From Phytohabitans houttuyneae (GTDB taxonomy: Bacteria > Actinomycetota > Actinomycetes > Mycobacteriales > Micromonosporaceae), in assembly GCF_011764425.1 (NCBI RefSeq), contig NZ_BLPF01000001.1:4331001-4395000 (forward strand): a DNA stretch of 64,000 nucleotides. Direction: 5' to 3'. Positions 25,828-34,758 of this stretch are shown piece by piece; position 1 is the stretch's first letter; every line of letters starts with the position of its first letter. Made by a program: the position numbers and the translations under genes. Under the pieces are notes generated by a model, which saw nothing but the letters and a program-made list of their open reading frames with translations, had not been told where the DNA came from and searched no databases.

Positions 25828-26658
25828 CTACGTGCTCGGAGCATCCCGTTTTCCGTCGGGCAGGCCCGCCTTGCCGTCCTGCATGGGCACGAACGGTGCC
25901 GTCGGCCCAACCGTGAGATCGGCCGGCGGCGGGAGGTCGCTGTCGAGATCGTCCGGCTCCGGTGCCGCCCTCGGCCGCCGCCACGGCCAATCCACCTCGG
26001 CCGCCTCTGCCTGCGCCGCCGGCTCGTCATCGCCAGCCGACGCGGACCGGACCGGCTGCGCGGGTGGCGGCGCCATGAGGCGGCCAGCCAGGAACAGCGC
26101 GAGCGCGAACCCGGCCACACCAAGGAACGCCATGGTCAGGCCCCGCCCGTACTCCAACTCCAGGGTGGGCCCCTGCGGCCCGACGAGGTAGGCCGACGGG
26201 ATCGCGGCGCTCGTGCCGTCCAACCAGAAGGCCGCGCCGACCAGGAGCGCGCCGGTGACGCCGGCGGCGGACAGTCCGAGGATCCGCACCTGGTCGCGCA
26301 TCGCCGGTCGCCCGAAAAGGACGAGGCCCGCGCAGGCCACAAGGGCGAATACCCCGATGAGGTACCCCGTCGCGTACGCACCCAGCTCCGGGAGGCCGGC
26401 CGAGATCGGCGGTGTCTGTCCGGGGCCGAAGAGGTCCGGCTGGGTGAAGGTGGTGACCTGCCACTCGCCGAGCAGCGACGCGAACACGGCGATCGCGCTC
26501 AGCCCGGCGAGGATGGGCACCATCCGCCAGTCCCGGCGTACGGCCGTGAAAACCTGCGACACCCGAGGGCGCTTGCGGACCGGCTCGTCGGCCCCGAACT
26601 CCACAACCGCCGGCTCGTCCAGCCGCGCGCCGATCTCCGCCTGTGGCTCCTGCGACAT
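25828..26658 (-). CDS. Hypothetical four-span membrane protein upstream of serS
   Basis: A 276-residue protein I do not recognise. A hydrophilic N-terminus of about 45 residues leads to four hydrophobic segments (starting near [55 protein letters not shown] and [19 protein letters not shown]). The C-terminal 80 residues are acidic, proline-rich and cytoplasmic or disordered. It lies just upstream of serS in the same direction; no functional link is evident. Confidence 0.7.
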   Translation of the reverse strand: MSQEPQAEIGARLDEPAVVEFGADEPVRKRPRVSQVFTAVRRDWRMVPILAGLSAIAVFASLLGEWQVTTFTQPDLFGPGQTPPISAGLPELGAYATGYLIGVFALVACAGLVLFGRPAMRDQVRILGLSAAGVTGALLVGAAFWLDGTSAAIPSAYLVGPQGPTLELEYGRGLTMAFLGVAGFALALFLAGRLMAPPPAQPVRSASAGDDEPAAQAEAAEVDWPWRRPRAAPEPDDLDSDLPPPADLTVGPTAPFVPMQDGKAGLPDGKRDAPST

Positions 26659-26772
26659 GGCTACAGGCTCTCTTTTTCCAGCGTGCTCAGCATGACCACC
26701 CGCGTCTCCGCATAGCGTGCCGCGTCGTCCGCATCACGCACCTCCTGCCTCAGCCCACACCCAGGATAGGCA

Positions 26773-27248
26773 TCAGTTTTGCTGGGTGCGGACCGACAAC
26801 AGGGCGCCACCGAGCGCCAACACCAGCGGCGCCGCGACGCCGTACCCCACTCCGGGGCCTCGTGCCGCGCGGACGTCGACCATCGCGAGGCCGCTGACCA
26901 CCGTGTCCACCGACGCGCCGGCGGCCCGCGCCCGACCAGGCTGGCCAGGAGCATGCCGATCACGCTGACCGCGAGTGCCGCCACGCCCGCGCCCCGGGCC
27001 GCACCGCCGGTGGCCGCCGCGGCACCCGCGACCAGGCCGAGCACCGCGAAAAGGGCGAGCACGTACCACCAGCCGAGCTCGAGCTGAAAGACGGCTATAC
27101 CACCGGAGTGGTCGAGGTCGCGCCCCTGCACCGGTACGTCCACCGCGAGGCGGAAGTGCGCCCACGGCATCGCGAGGGCCAGCAACGCCAGCACGAACCC
27201 GGCCACCACGAGTGCGCCGCCACCCACCAACGCCACCTTCCGGGTCAT
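26773..27248 (-). CDS. Small membrane protein, frame broken near 26930
   Basis: If repaired this is about 158 residues with four membrane spans: ALVVAGFVLALLALAMPW, WWYVLALFAVLGLVAG, VAALAVSVIGMLLASLVG and a last one at VAAPLVLALGGALLSV. The frame breaks after LLASLVGR; the other frame continues ARAAGASVDTVVSGLAMVDV and ends naturally in TQQN. One missing base between about 26922 and 26936 joins them. Family not recognised. It is divergent from the OsmC gene, with 46 bases between starts. Confidence 0.6.
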
Positions 27249-27281
27249 AGCCGGATCGTCGCATCGCGGTGCCGATTGGGC

Positions 27282-27287
27282 TAGCGT
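27282..27287 (+). promoter_or_regulatory. Leaderless -10 element of osmC
   Basis: TAGCGT is seven bases before the ATG at 27295. Confidence 0.5.
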
Positions 27288-27294
27288 CGGGCTC

Positions 27295-27723
27295 ATGCCT
27301 ATCCGCACCGCATCTGCCCGCTGGCAGGGCAATCTCGCCGAGGGTTCCGGCACTATCCGCACCGGTAAGGGCGGATACGAGGGGAACTACTCGTTCAAGT
27401 CCCGCTTTGAAGAGGGCGAAGGGACCAACCCCGAGGAGCTCATCGGCGCCGCCCACGCCGGCTGCTTCTCGATGGCCTTCTCGAAGGGCCTCGCCGACGC
27501 CGGCTTCACCCCGGACTCGGTCGAGACGACCGCCAAGGTGCACCTCGACAAGACCGACGCCGGCATGACCGTCACCCGTATCGACCTGGAGACGGTCGGC
27601 CAGGTGCCGGGCATCGACGAGGCCGACTTCCTGAAGATCGCCGAGGGCGCCAAGGCAAACTGCCCGATCTCCCGGCTGCTCTCGCCCGGCGCCGAGATCA
27701 CCCTCAACGCTCAGCTGGCCTGA
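27295..27723 (+). CDS. osmC: OsmC-type organic hydroperoxide peroxiredoxin
   Basis: A 142-residue OsmC/Ohr-family thiol peroxidase reducing organic hydroperoxides. The two redox cysteines are in AAHAGCFSMAF and KANCPISRLLS, and the conserved N-terminal Arg-rich block is seen. The length and the TNPEEL motif favour OsmC over Ohr. A leaderless TAGCGT element precedes the ATG by seven bases. A hairpin terminator follows. Confidence 0.92.
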   Translation: MPIRTASARWQGNLAEGSGTIRTGKGGYEGNYSFKSRFEEGEGTNPEELIGAAHAGCFSMAFSKGLADAGFTPDSVETTAKVHLDKTDAGMTVTRIDLETVGQVPGIDEADFLKIAEGAKANCPISRLLSPGAEITLNAQLA

Positions 27724-27742
27724 CCCTCCGTATTTTCCCCGG

Positions 27743-27764
27743 CGGCGCCGGCACTCCGGCGCCG
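27743..27764 (+). terminator. Hairpin after osmC
   Basis: Perfect nine-base stem CGGCGCCGG / CCGGCGCCG with a CACT loop. Confidence 0.7.
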
Positions 27765-27790
27765 TCGGTCACCCCTGTCGTTCGGGCAGA

Positions 27791-28153
27791 ATGAGTGCTG
27801 TGCCCGTCGAGATGAGCCGGCAGCGGTTCGAAGAGCTGGTCAGCGAGGCCCTCGACGAGGTGCCCGAAGAGTTGCTCGGCCTGATGAGCAATGTGGTGAT
27901 CCTGGTCGAAGACGAATCGCCGCCAGGCGAGCCCGACCTGCTCGGCGTCTACGAGGGGTACGCGCTCACCAGCCGAGGGTGGGACTACGGCGGCGTGCTG
28001 CCCGACCGCATCACGATTTACCGAAACCCGACGCTGCGCATCTGCGACACCGAGGACGACGTGGTCGAAGAGGTGGCCATCACGGTGGTACACGAGATCG
28101 CCCACCACTTCGGCATCGACGACGAGCGCTTGCACGAGCTCGGTTGGGGCTGA
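27791..28153 (+). CDS. Zincin-like metallopeptidase family protein
   Basis: A 120-residue minimal metallopeptidase (Zincin_1 family). The zinc motif HEIAHHFGIDDERLHELG near the C-terminus gives HExxH and a downstream glutamate/histidine. The N-terminus MSRQRFEELVSEALDEVPEEL is the usual family opening, so a GTG at 27800 is an alternative start to the ATG at 27791. No signal peptide; cytoplasmic. Substrate unknown. Confidence 0.88.
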   Translation: MSAVPVEMSRQRFEELVSEALDEVPEELLGLMSNVVILVEDESPPGEPDLLGVYEGYALTSRGWDYGGVLPDRITIYRNPTLRICDTEDDVVEEVAITVVHEIAHHFGIDDERLHELGWG

Positions 28154-28184
28154 ACGACCGAGATCCACTATTGCCTGCGCCGCC

Positions 28185-28190
28185 TACCCT
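28185..28190 (+). promoter_or_regulatory. Leaderless -10 element of the AIM24 gene
   Basis: TACCCT is seven bases before the ATG at 28198. Confidence 0.5.
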
Positions 28191-28197
28191 CCCAGGC

Positions 28198-28917
28198 ATG
28201 CGTAGCGCGCTGTTCTCCGCGGAGAACCTTGAGAAGGAGTCGGCGCAGCCCGGCATGCGGCTGCAGAACTCCAAGATGTTGAAGATTGAGCTCAACGGCG
28301 AGTGCATGGCCCGCACCGGCGCCATGGTCGCCTACCAGGGCCAGGTCCAGTTTCAGGCACTCGGCTCCGGCGGCATCAGCAAGTTTCTGAAGCAGAAGCT
28401 GACCGGCGAGGGCGTCCCGCTGATGAAGATGAGCGGCCACGGCGACGTCTTCCTCGCCGACCTCGCGTCGGACGTGCACCTCATCGACCTGGAGCCCGGT
28501 GACGCGCTGTCCATCAACGGATCGAGCGTGCTGGCCTTCGACTCCACCCTGCAGTACGACATCCGGATGGTGCAGGGCATGGGGATGCTCTCCGCCGCCG
28601 GCCTGTTCAACTGCGTCTTCAGCGGCCACGGCCGGATCGCGGTGACCACCAAGGGCACCCCTGTCGTGCTCAACGTGGACCAGCCCACCTTCGTCGACCC
28701 GCAGGCCGCGGTGTGCTGGTCGGCCAACCTGCAGACCGGCTACCACCGCGCCGAGCAGCTCGGCCTCGGCACGCTGCTGGGCCGGCGCACCGGTGAGGCG
28801 TTCACGATGAGCTTCGCGGGCCAGGGCTTCGTGGTGGTGCAGCCCTCCGAGGAGCCGCCGGTGCAAGGCAGCGGTCAGCAGCAGAGCGGCGGCCTGGGCG
28901 GCCTGCTCGGCGGCTAG
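28198..28917 (+). CDS. AIM24-family protein
   Basis: A 239-residue beta-rich protein of the AIM24 (TIGR00266-like) family. Typical blocks include LNGECMARTGAMVAYQG, GEGVPLMKMSGHGDVFLA and VNVDQPTFVDPQAAVCWSANLQ-like text. The C-terminus is a Gly/Gln-rich tail ending GGLGGLLGG. The bacterial role is unknown; in yeast the homologue supports mitochondrial membrane organisation. A leaderless promoter precedes it, and it converges with pheA. Confidence 0.9.
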   Translation: MRSALFSAENLEKESAQPGMRLQNSKMLKIELNGECMARTGAMVAYQGQVQFQALGSGGISKFLKQKLTGEGVPLMKMSGHGDVFLADLASDVHLIDLEPGDALSINGSSVLAFDSTLQYDIRMVQGMGMLSAAGLFNCVFSGHGRIAVTTKGTPVVLNVDQPTFVDPQAAVCWSANLQTGYHRAEQLGLGTLLGRRTGEAFTMSFAGQGFVVVQPSEEPPVQGSGQQQSGGLGGLLGG

Positions 28918-28932
28918 CCTTTCAAACAGGGC

Positions 28933-29883
28933 CTAGCTGATCTCGCCCGCGCGGATGCGTGCCAACCACGCCGCCGCGTCGGCATAGTCCACATCGGAGA
29001 GTCCGGCCGGCGCGGGGACCGGCCGCTCGTCGTCAACCGCGCGATGCCTCGGGTACGAGCCGAGGAAGCGCACATCGGCGCAGACCCGGCGCAGCCCTTG
29101 CAGCGCCTCGCCGAGGCGGTCGTCGGAGACGTGTCCGGTGCAGTCGAGAAAGAACGCGTACCGCCCGAGGCGCTCGCCCGTGGGCCGGGACTCGATGCGG
29201 GTGAGGTTGATCCCCCGCACGGCCAGCTCCATGAGGACGGCGAGCAGCGCGCCCACCCGGTCGTGCGAGATGAAGACCGCGAGCGAGGTCACATCGTCGC
29301 CGGTCGCCTCGGGCGCCGAGGACGGCCGGGACACAAGCACGAAGCGGGTGACCGCGTCCGGGTGGTCGGAGATCTTCTCGGCGAGCAGGGTGAGCCGGTA
29401 ACGGCTGGCACCGATCGGCGCGCAGATGGCCGCGTCGTACTCACCCTCGGCCGCGGCGATTGCGGCGGCCGAGTTGGAGAGCACGTCCACGACGGTGGCC
29501 TGCGGCAGGTGGGTGCGCAGCCAGCCCCGGCACTGCGCGGAGGCCTGCGGGTGCGCGGCGACCGTGCGGATCTGGTCGAACCCCACCGGCTCGCGCGCGC
29601 CGAGCACGAACTCGACCGGGATCACCACCTCCCGCGTGATAACCAGCGGCGGGCCGTCGATGAGCTCGTCGAGCGTGACGCCCACCGCGCCGCCGATCGA
29701 GTTTTCCAGCGGGACGAGCGCCGCATCGGCCTCTCCCGCACGGATCGCGTCGAGCGCCTCGGGGACGCTGCGCGCCGGCGTGCGGGTGCCGCGCGTGGCG
29801 GCGGGAAGGGTGAGCAGCGCCTGCTCGGTGAAGGTGGCCTCAGGACCGAGGAACACGAAGTGGGTGGGCGGCACGCCGGGCAT
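28933..29883 (-). CDS. pheA: Prephenate dehydratase
   Basis: Converts prephenate to phenylpyruvate in phenylalanine synthesis. A 316-residue stand-alone enzyme with a PDT catalytic domain (GPEATFTEQALL start, LVPLENSIGG, catalytic TRF in DAVTRFVLVS) and a C-terminal ACT domain for phenylalanine feedback (GINLTRIESRPTGERLGRY). A TAGGCT element six bases before the ATG supports a leaderless message. Proximity to serS is common in actinomycetes. Confidence 0.97.
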   Translation of the reverse strand: MPGVPPTHFVFLGPEATFTEQALLTLPAATRGTRTPARSVPEALDAIRAGEADAALVPLENSIGGAVGVTLDELIDGPPLVITREVVIPVEFVLGAREPVGFDQIRTVAAHPQASAQCRGWLRTHLPQATVVDVLSNSAAAIAAAEGEYDAAICAPIGASRYRLTLLAEKISDHPDAVTRFVLVSRPSSAPEATGDDVTSLAVFISHDRVGALLAVLMELAVRGINLTRIESRPTGERLGRYAFFLDCTGHVSDDRLGEALQGLRRVCADVRFLGSYPRHRAVDDERPVPAPAGLSDVDYADAAAWLARIRAGEIS

Positions 29884-29889
29884 GCCACC

Positions 29890-29895
29890 AGCCTA
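29890..29895 (-). promoter_or_regulatory. Leaderless -10 element of pheA
   Basis: TAGGCT is six bases before the ATG at 29883. Confidence 0.5.
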
Positions 29896-29954
29896 GTCGG
29901 GATGGTTTCGCTCGCAGGCCATGGTCACCAAGCTGGGCGAGGGCGTAACGATCT

Positions 29955-30518
29955 CTAGACCGTGCCGGGGGCCGGACCTGCCTCGCAGGCCACCTTGCGG
30001 ATGCCGGCGGGCGCGCTGGTGCGGACCGGGATGTTGCAGACGTTGGTGCCGGCTGCCACGAGCGTCAGCGAGCCGGGTGCGCCGCGGGTCACGACCAGGA
30101 GCGGGTCGCGCTGTGCGACTTCGATCACGCTGTACTGCCAGGTGCCGGCGCAGAGCGGGGTGTCCGAACGCACCGTGGCCCGCGTGTTGCGGGGGAGTAT
30201 GCCGGAGGAGCTTCGCAGCAGGGCCATCACCTGCGTGGCGCTCGGCTGGCCGTGGCACAGCACCGCGGCGGCCTCGCCGAAGGTCGGTGTCGCGCTGGGC
30301 CCGCCGATCGGTGGCAGGTCGGAGGCGACCGGCGGTGGGGAAGCGGTGGGTGGCGCGGTCGCCGGCGAGGGGACGACGCTGCCGGGCGGGTCACGCAGCT
30401 CGGGCGGGACGCCACAGCCGGCGGCCAGGGTGGCGATGGCGACAGCGGCGGCACCGGCGCGCGCGGCGACGGTGATCACGGCTGCACCGCTCCTGGCGGT
30501 GCGGGCGTGGGCAGGCAC
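29955..30518 (-). CDS. Hypothetical lipoprotein
   Basis: A 187-residue exported protein. The signal peptide ends at the lipobox LAAGC. A Pro/Ser/Thr-rich linker of about 45 residues follows, then a folded domain with four cysteines (VLCHGQPS, PLCAGTWQYS, NVCNIPV, VACEAG) that could form two disulfides. Family not recognised. The GTG start has a GAGGAG ribosome site four bases upstream. It lies 71 bases upstream of pheA on the same strand. Confidence 0.75.
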   Translation of the reverse strand: MPAHARTARSGAAVITVAARAGAAAVAIATLAAGCGVPPELRDPPGSVVPSPATAPPTASPPPVASDLPPIGGPSATPTFGEAAAVLCHGQPSATQVMALLRSSSGILPRNTRATVRSDTPLCAGTWQYSVIEVAQRDPLLVVTRGAPGSLTLVAAGTNVCNIPVRTSAPAGIRKVACEAGPAPGTV

Positions 30519-30613
30519 GCGGCTCCTCGAACATCAACCGGCGTCATTGGACGGCCGAGACGGCCGAGTCCATGGTAGGCGGATACGGCCGATTGGTGGA
30601 GATCGAGGGGCCC

Positions 30614-31072
30614 TCACACCTCGCAGAAGAAGGTGAGCGAGCCCGACACCTGGCCACCGTCGTGCAGTGGCGTGGCAATCGCGTCGACCGTCGCCGCTTC
30701 GCCCTCGACGCCCGACTGGACGCGGAGGAGGCCACGCGCCAGGCGGCCGGACGAGATGGCGAGCACCGGCGGGATCTTTTCGATCTCGACGTCGGGCAGC
30801 TCGGTGCGCGCCTGGGTGAAGTCGACGAGGCGGAGCGCACCCTCCACAAGGCTCTCACCGGTGGCGTCGCCCGGATTGCCCAGCCCGAGCAGCTGGCACG
30901 CCGACTCCGAGATAGCCACGATCGCCATCTCGACGTCGATGAGCATGCACGGCTCACCCGCCGCGGCGACGGTGTGCGCCCACAGCTCAAGGCTGCCAAG
31001 CTGCTCCGGCTGTATGGTCGCGCGAGCTTCCGGCACGAACGCTTCCGAAATGGAGAGTTCGACGTGCGCCAC
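30614..31072 (-). CDS. PAS-like sensory domain protein
   Basis: A 152-residue soluble protein resembling a stand-alone PAS domain (core GEPCMLIDVEMAIVAISESA, CQLLGLGNPGDATGESLV, ending VSGSLTFFCEV). It has no visible output domain. The GTG at 31072 is chosen because GGAGG lies six bases upstream. It may work with a partner kinase or phosphatase elsewhere; the histidine kinase at 35-36 kb is not adjacent. Function unknown. Confidence 0.65.
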   Translation of the reverse strand: MAHVELSISEAFVPEARATIQPEQLGSLELWAHTVAAAGEPCMLIDVEMAIVAISESACQLLGLGNPGDATGESLVEGALRLVDFTQARTELPDVEIEKIPPVLAISSGRLARGLLRVQSGVEGEAATVDAIATPLHDGGQVSGSLTFFCEV

Positions 31073-31182
31073 CCCGCGCCTCCAATACACTCCGCCGGCC
31101 AACCGCTACGCTAACCGGTTTCGACGCGAAGCGCCGACCCCGATCCTTCCGGCGGGTTTGTCCGGTACGGCTGGCTGGCACG

Positions 31183-31932
31183 CTACCGGCGAGCACCCCT
31201 CTTGTCAGCGGCCGTTCGGCCGTCCTCGTACCACCGGTAGTTGGCAGCCGACCGGTACGGAGCGTTGAGCCATGTGGACGGGTGGCGTGCAACCTGCGAG
31301 AGCTTTTCCGCCGTCGCGGGCGTGATTTTCTGCCCGCCGGCCACCAGAAGGCGGTCGAGCTCGCGGTGGGTGGCCACGAGACAGTCCTTGGGCAGCCCGT
31401 AGACGCTGATCTGGCCCGAGCCGACGAAGGTCAGCACGGGCGTGACCGGCACGGTGATGCCCACGGCGGCGGAGAGCGCCTTGGCCGCACGCTTGGCGTC
31501 ACGGCGTGCCTCGGCGAAATACGCCGGGCGCTTGCCATTTATCTGCACCACGTCACCGGCGATCATCACGCGGGCGCGGCCGTGGTCGGCCACGGTGACG
31601 GCGAAGATGCCGCTCGGCCCGATCGCCAGGAAACCGGCCCGCTCGTCGCGCGCGCGGCCCTCAAGCTCAAGGAGAGCGGCGGGAGCGTCGGTGCGGGGCC
31701 AGTCGACCACATGCCACGCGGGGCCGAGGTGGTCCAGACGGGTGAGAGCGCGGGCACCGGCGGCTTCCACGCGTCGGGCGTCACGCTCGGCGCGGCGCCT
31801 GCGAGCCCACTCCAGTGGTGTTGGTCGAACCGCTTCGAGCAGCGCTGGCTGGCCATCACCTGACGGGGACTGGCCAGCGGGTGGTAGCGCCCGCTGCGGG
31901 GGGACAGCACGACGCGCAGGGAAGACGGTCAT
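31183..31932 (-). CDS. NERD (nuclease-related domain) protein
   Basis: A 249-residue protein with an N-terminal Arg/Ala-rich helical stretch and a NERD-like domain in the middle (AGARALTRLDHLGPAWHVV, FLAIGPSGIFAVTVADHGRA, ALSAAVGITVPVTPVLTFVG). NERD domains are distant relatives of restriction-type nucleases. The usual metal residues are not obvious here, so catalytic activity is doubtful. The ATG at 31932 follows GGAGG. It is divergent from arcA. Confidence 0.7.
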   Translation of the reverse strand: MTVFPARRAVPPQRALPPAGQSPSGDGQPALLEAVRPTPLEWARRRRAERDARRVEAAGARALTRLDHLGPAWHVVDWPRTDAPAALLELEGRARDERAGFLAIGPSGIFAVTVADHGRARVMIAGDVVQINGKRPAYFAEARRDAKRAAKALSAAVGITVPVTPVLTFVGSGQISVYGLPKDCLVATHRELDRLLVAGGQKITPATAEKLSQVARHPSTWLNAPYRSAANYRWYEDGRTAADKRGARR

Positions 31933-32082
31933 CGCGACCTCCGGCAAAAGGTCTCTCTAGTTGTGGTTTCACTACGGTACGTGGTTGAGCGGGTACTCAA
32001 GAAGGAGTGACCGGGGAGTGAGTGGGGATGAAAGCCGCATTCACGACCCGCCTCTTTTGTCAGATGGTGCTACCTGACTGAC

Positions 32083-32088
32083 TACGCT
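32083..32088 (+). promoter_or_regulatory. Leaderless -10 element of arcA
   Basis: TACGCT is seven bases before the GTG at 32096. Confidence 0.5.
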
Positions 32089-32095
32089 GACCATT

Positions 32096-33301
32096 GTGGC
32101 CCATTACGTGGACAGCGAGGTTGGAAGACTCGTCACAGTGCTCCTCCACCGCCCCGGGCCTGAACTGGCGCGGTTGACCCCCCGAAACAGCGACTCGCTC
32201 CTCTTCGACGCGATCCCCTGGGTGGGCCGCGCGCAGGAGGAGCACGACGCCTTCGCGGGCGCCCTCCGCAACCGCGGCGTGGAGGTGCTCTACCTCAGCG
32301 CGCTGCTCTCCGAGACCCTCGCGGTCGGCGAGGCGCGGGCCGAGCTGACCGGCCTGGTGCTCGCCGACCCCCGGCTCGGCGACACCCTGCGCCGCCGCGT
32401 CTCCGACCACCTGACCTACCTGGACCCGGCGGGACTGTCCGATGTACTCATCGCCGGGCTCGCACACGAGGAGCTGCGCGGCCGCACCGACGGCCTGGTC
32501 TACGCCCTGATGGACCAGCACGAGTTCATCATCGACCCGCTGCCCAACCTCCTGTTCACCCGCGACTCGTCGGCCTGGGTGCGGGACCGGGCCGCGGTCA
32601 GCAGCCTCGCGATGCCGGCCCGCCGGCGGGAGACCACGCTCCTGCACACGATCTACCGGTACCACCCGCGCTTCGCCGGTACCGACTTCGTTTACGAGCC
32701 CACCCTCGAACCGGTGGAAGGCGGCGACGTCCTGCTGCTGGCGCCGGGGGTGATCGCGGTCGGCGTGGGGGAGCGGACCACACCGGCCGGCGCCGAGCGC
32801 CTGGCCCGCCGGATCTTCGCGGACGGGCTCGCCCACACGATCCTCGTGGTGCCGATCGCCCAGGAGCGGGCCACCATGCACCTCGACACCATCGTGACCA
32901 TGGTGGACGTCGACGCGGTGCTGATGTACCCGAACGTGGCCGACGCGCTCGTGGCGTACACAGTGGTGGCCGGCGAGGACGGCGAGCCGCAGGTGGACGG
33001 CCCGGCGCCGTTTCTGCGGGCCGCGGCCGACGCGATGGACCTCGACGCGCTCCGGGTCATCGACACCGGGCTCGACCCGGTCACCGCCGAGCGGGAGCAG
33101 TGGGACGACGGCAACAACACCCTCGCCATCGAGCCGCGCCTGTGCGTCGCCTACGAGCGCAACGTCGAGACGAACGCCCAGCTCGAACGGGCGGGCATCG
33201 AGGTGATCCCGATCCCCGGCTCCGAGCTGGGCTCCGGCCGCGGTGGCCCGCGGTGCATGTCCTGCCCGATGGTCCGCGACCCGCTCAAAACCGGGGCGTG
33301 A
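32096..33301 (+). CDS. arcA: Arginine deiminase
   Basis: Hydrolyses arginine to citrulline and ammonia, first step of the arginine deiminase pathway. The 401 residues fit the family. Visible are the substrate motif FTRDSS (usually FTRDP), [11 protein letters not shown], the catalytic His in [11 protein letters not shown] and the C-terminal catalytic Cys (about 387) in [13 protein letters not shown]. No ornithine carbamoyltransferase, carbamate kinase or antiporter adjoins it, so it is an orphan arcA, perhaps for stress or nitrogen supply. The start is a leaderless GTG. Confidence 0.95.
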   Translation: MAHYVDSEVGRLVTVLLHRPGPELARLTPRNSDSLLFDAIPWVGRAQEEHDAFAGALRNRGVEVLYLSALLSETLAVGEARAELTGLVLADPRLGDTLRRRVSDHLTYLDPAGLSDVLIAGLAHEELRGRTDGLVYALMDQHEFIIDPLPNLLFTRDSSAWVRDRAAVSSLAMPARRRETTLLHTIYRYHPRFAGTDFVYEPTLEPVEGGDVLLLAPGVIAVGVGERTTPAGAERLARRIFADGLAHTILVVPIAQERATMHLDTIVTMVDVDAVLMYPNVADALVAYTVVAGEDGEPQVDGPAPFLRAAADAMDLDALRVIDTGLDPVTAEREQWDDGNNTLAIEPRLCVAYERNVETNAQLERAGIEVIPIPGSELGSGRGGPRCMSCPMVRDPLKTGA

Positions 33302-33322
33302 GAGCCGGCGGGCCGGCAGCGC

Positions 33323-34207
33323 TCAGCGCAGGGTGAGCTGGCGGCCCAGCAGGCCCTGCTTGGCGCGGCGGGCGGCCGCGTCCAGCTGGCTGTCGTCGGC
33401 GAGCGCGTCGGCGTACCGCTTGGCGAAGTCAGCCACCGGCGCCTCCCACTCGGCCGCCTCCGGGTCGCGGGGGATGTCCCACACCGGCACGAGGCGGCCG
33501 TGGGCGCGGAACATGCCGGCGAACTTGGTGCCTTCACCCAGCAGCAGCTCACCCGTGCCGGCGAGCCGGGCGAGGGCGTTGAGAGCGGCGTCCTCGTCGT
33601 CCGGCAGCACCCAGCGCACGTGGCCCTTTTCCGGCACCCGGCACCAATACGCCGCCTTGGCCGCCGCCAGCCGCACGGTCGGGTAGATCGACGCGTTGGC
33701 CCGCTCCAGCGACGCCTTGACGTTCGGGTCCTCGGCCGCGTCGGCGTCCAGCCAGAACTCGAACGTGTCGTGCATGCTCACGTCGAGCGCGCCGTCGACC
33801 AGGATGTCCTGCAGGCGCGGGCCCTCGCCGGGCAGGGCCGGCACGGCGACCGTGCCACCCGGCTCGGTCTCCAGCGCGGAGAGCAGGGCCACCGCGAGGT
33901 CGCGGGAGATGTCGCCGGACTGCACGTGACGCTGGAGCCCGACGAAGACCCGACCGTCCGGCTTGGTCATCGCCGGCCACGCCATCGGCAGCACCGTGGC
34001 AAGGGTGACGGTCCGGTCGCCGTACTTTTCCACCAGCTCGGGAGTGAGCCGCAGGGGCGCCGACGCGGCGGGCACAAGCTCGCGCAGTGCGATCCACTCG
34101 GCCTCGTCGGCCAGGCCCTCGAAGGGGCGGGGCACGAAGACGTCACGCAGCTTCTGGCGCTTGGGAGCCGCCTCGGCGGACCGGGAGTTCTTCCGACGCT
34201 TACTCAC
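33323..34207 (-). CDS. DUF5926 family protein
   Basis: A 294-residue soluble protein of the actinobacterial DUF5926 family (basic start MSKRRKNSRSAEAAPKRQK, then FVPRPFEGLADEAEWIALRE). The function of the family is unknown. The GTG at 34207 has a GGAGGCAGA ribosome site. It converges with arcA, 21 bases apart, with a short GCCGGC repeat between them. It is separated by 78 bases from the HATPase gene upstream. Confidence 0.82.
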   Translation of the reverse strand: MSKRRKNSRSAEAAPKRQKLRDVFVPRPFEGLADEAEWIALRELVPAASAPLRLTPELVEKYGDRTVTLATVLPMAWPAMTKPDGRVFVGLQRHVQSGDISRDLAVALLSALETEPGGTVAVPALPGEGPRLQDILVDGALDVSMHDTFEFWLDADAAEDPNVKASLERANASIYPTVRLAAAKAAYWCRVPEKGHVRWVLPDDEDAALNALARLAGTGELLLGEGTKFAGMFRAHGRLVPVWDIPRDPEAAEWEAPVADFAKRYADALADDSQLDAAARRAKQGLLGRQLTLR

Positions 34208-34285
34208 TCTGCCTCCGGGTTCGCTCGCTCACAGCGCCCCAGCCTAGGCTCTACGCGCGCGACGTGGGGGCAAAGGCGCGTCCGA

Positions 34286-34744
34286 TCACGGACTTTCCCG
34301 CCGTTCGTGGTCGAAAGTGCCCGACAGCTCCGCCCAGACGCTCTGCCCCAGGCCGTCGCGGTCGACGCCCCACCGGTCGGAGAGGGCGGCCACGATGCTC
34401 AGACCGCGCCCGTCGATGGCGTCGGTCGGGATCGCCCGGATGCGCGGCTGCTCGGCGGTCGCCCCGCCGTCGGTGACCCGCACCTCCACCGTGTCGTGCT
34501 CGATCCCCGCGTCGGCGGGGCGCAGGCGCCAGGCCACCCGGATCACGCCACCGGGCAGCGGGCTCGCGTGGCGCACCGCATTGCCCACCAGCTCGGCCAG
34601 CACGGCGACGGCATCGGCGAGGAGGGAGGGATGGACCGCGCCGCGAAGCTCGTTGGTGAGGCGTTGGCGAGCGATCCTCGCTCCACGTGGGTGGTGCGGG
34701 ATGACTACACACCAGGCCCGCTCGGCCAGTGCCATCGAGACCAT
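34286..34744 (-). CDS. RsbW-like stand-alone HATPase (anti-sigma/kinase family)
   Basis: A 152-residue GHKL ATP-binding protein of the anti-sigma-factor kinase type. The N box is ELVGNAVRHA, the G1 box VRVTDGG and the G2 box GRGLSIVAAL. No anti-anti-sigma or sigma gene adjoins, as is common for the many such proteins of streptomycete-type genomes. The ATG at 34744 is chosen because GGAGG lies four bases upstream. It starts 14 bases after the histidine kinase stop, so it is in its operon and may modulate or be modulated by the same signal (inference). Confidence 0.85.
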   Translation of the reverse strand: MVSMALAERAWCVVIPHHPRGARIARQRLTNELRGAVHPSLLADAVAVLAELVGNAVRHASPLPGGVIRVAWRLRPADAGIEHDTVEVRVTDGGATAEQPRIRAIPTDAIDGRGLSIVAALSDRWGVDRDGLGQSVWAELSGTFDHERRESP

Positions 34745-34758
34745 CGTGCCTCCTGCCC

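Noticed and set aside
26661-26772. Reading on in the first frame of the membrane protein at 26.8-27.2 kb to end in LSTLEKESL
   Set aside because: After the frame break that frame is low in sense and Arg/Trp-rich, while the other frame gives a fourth membrane span.
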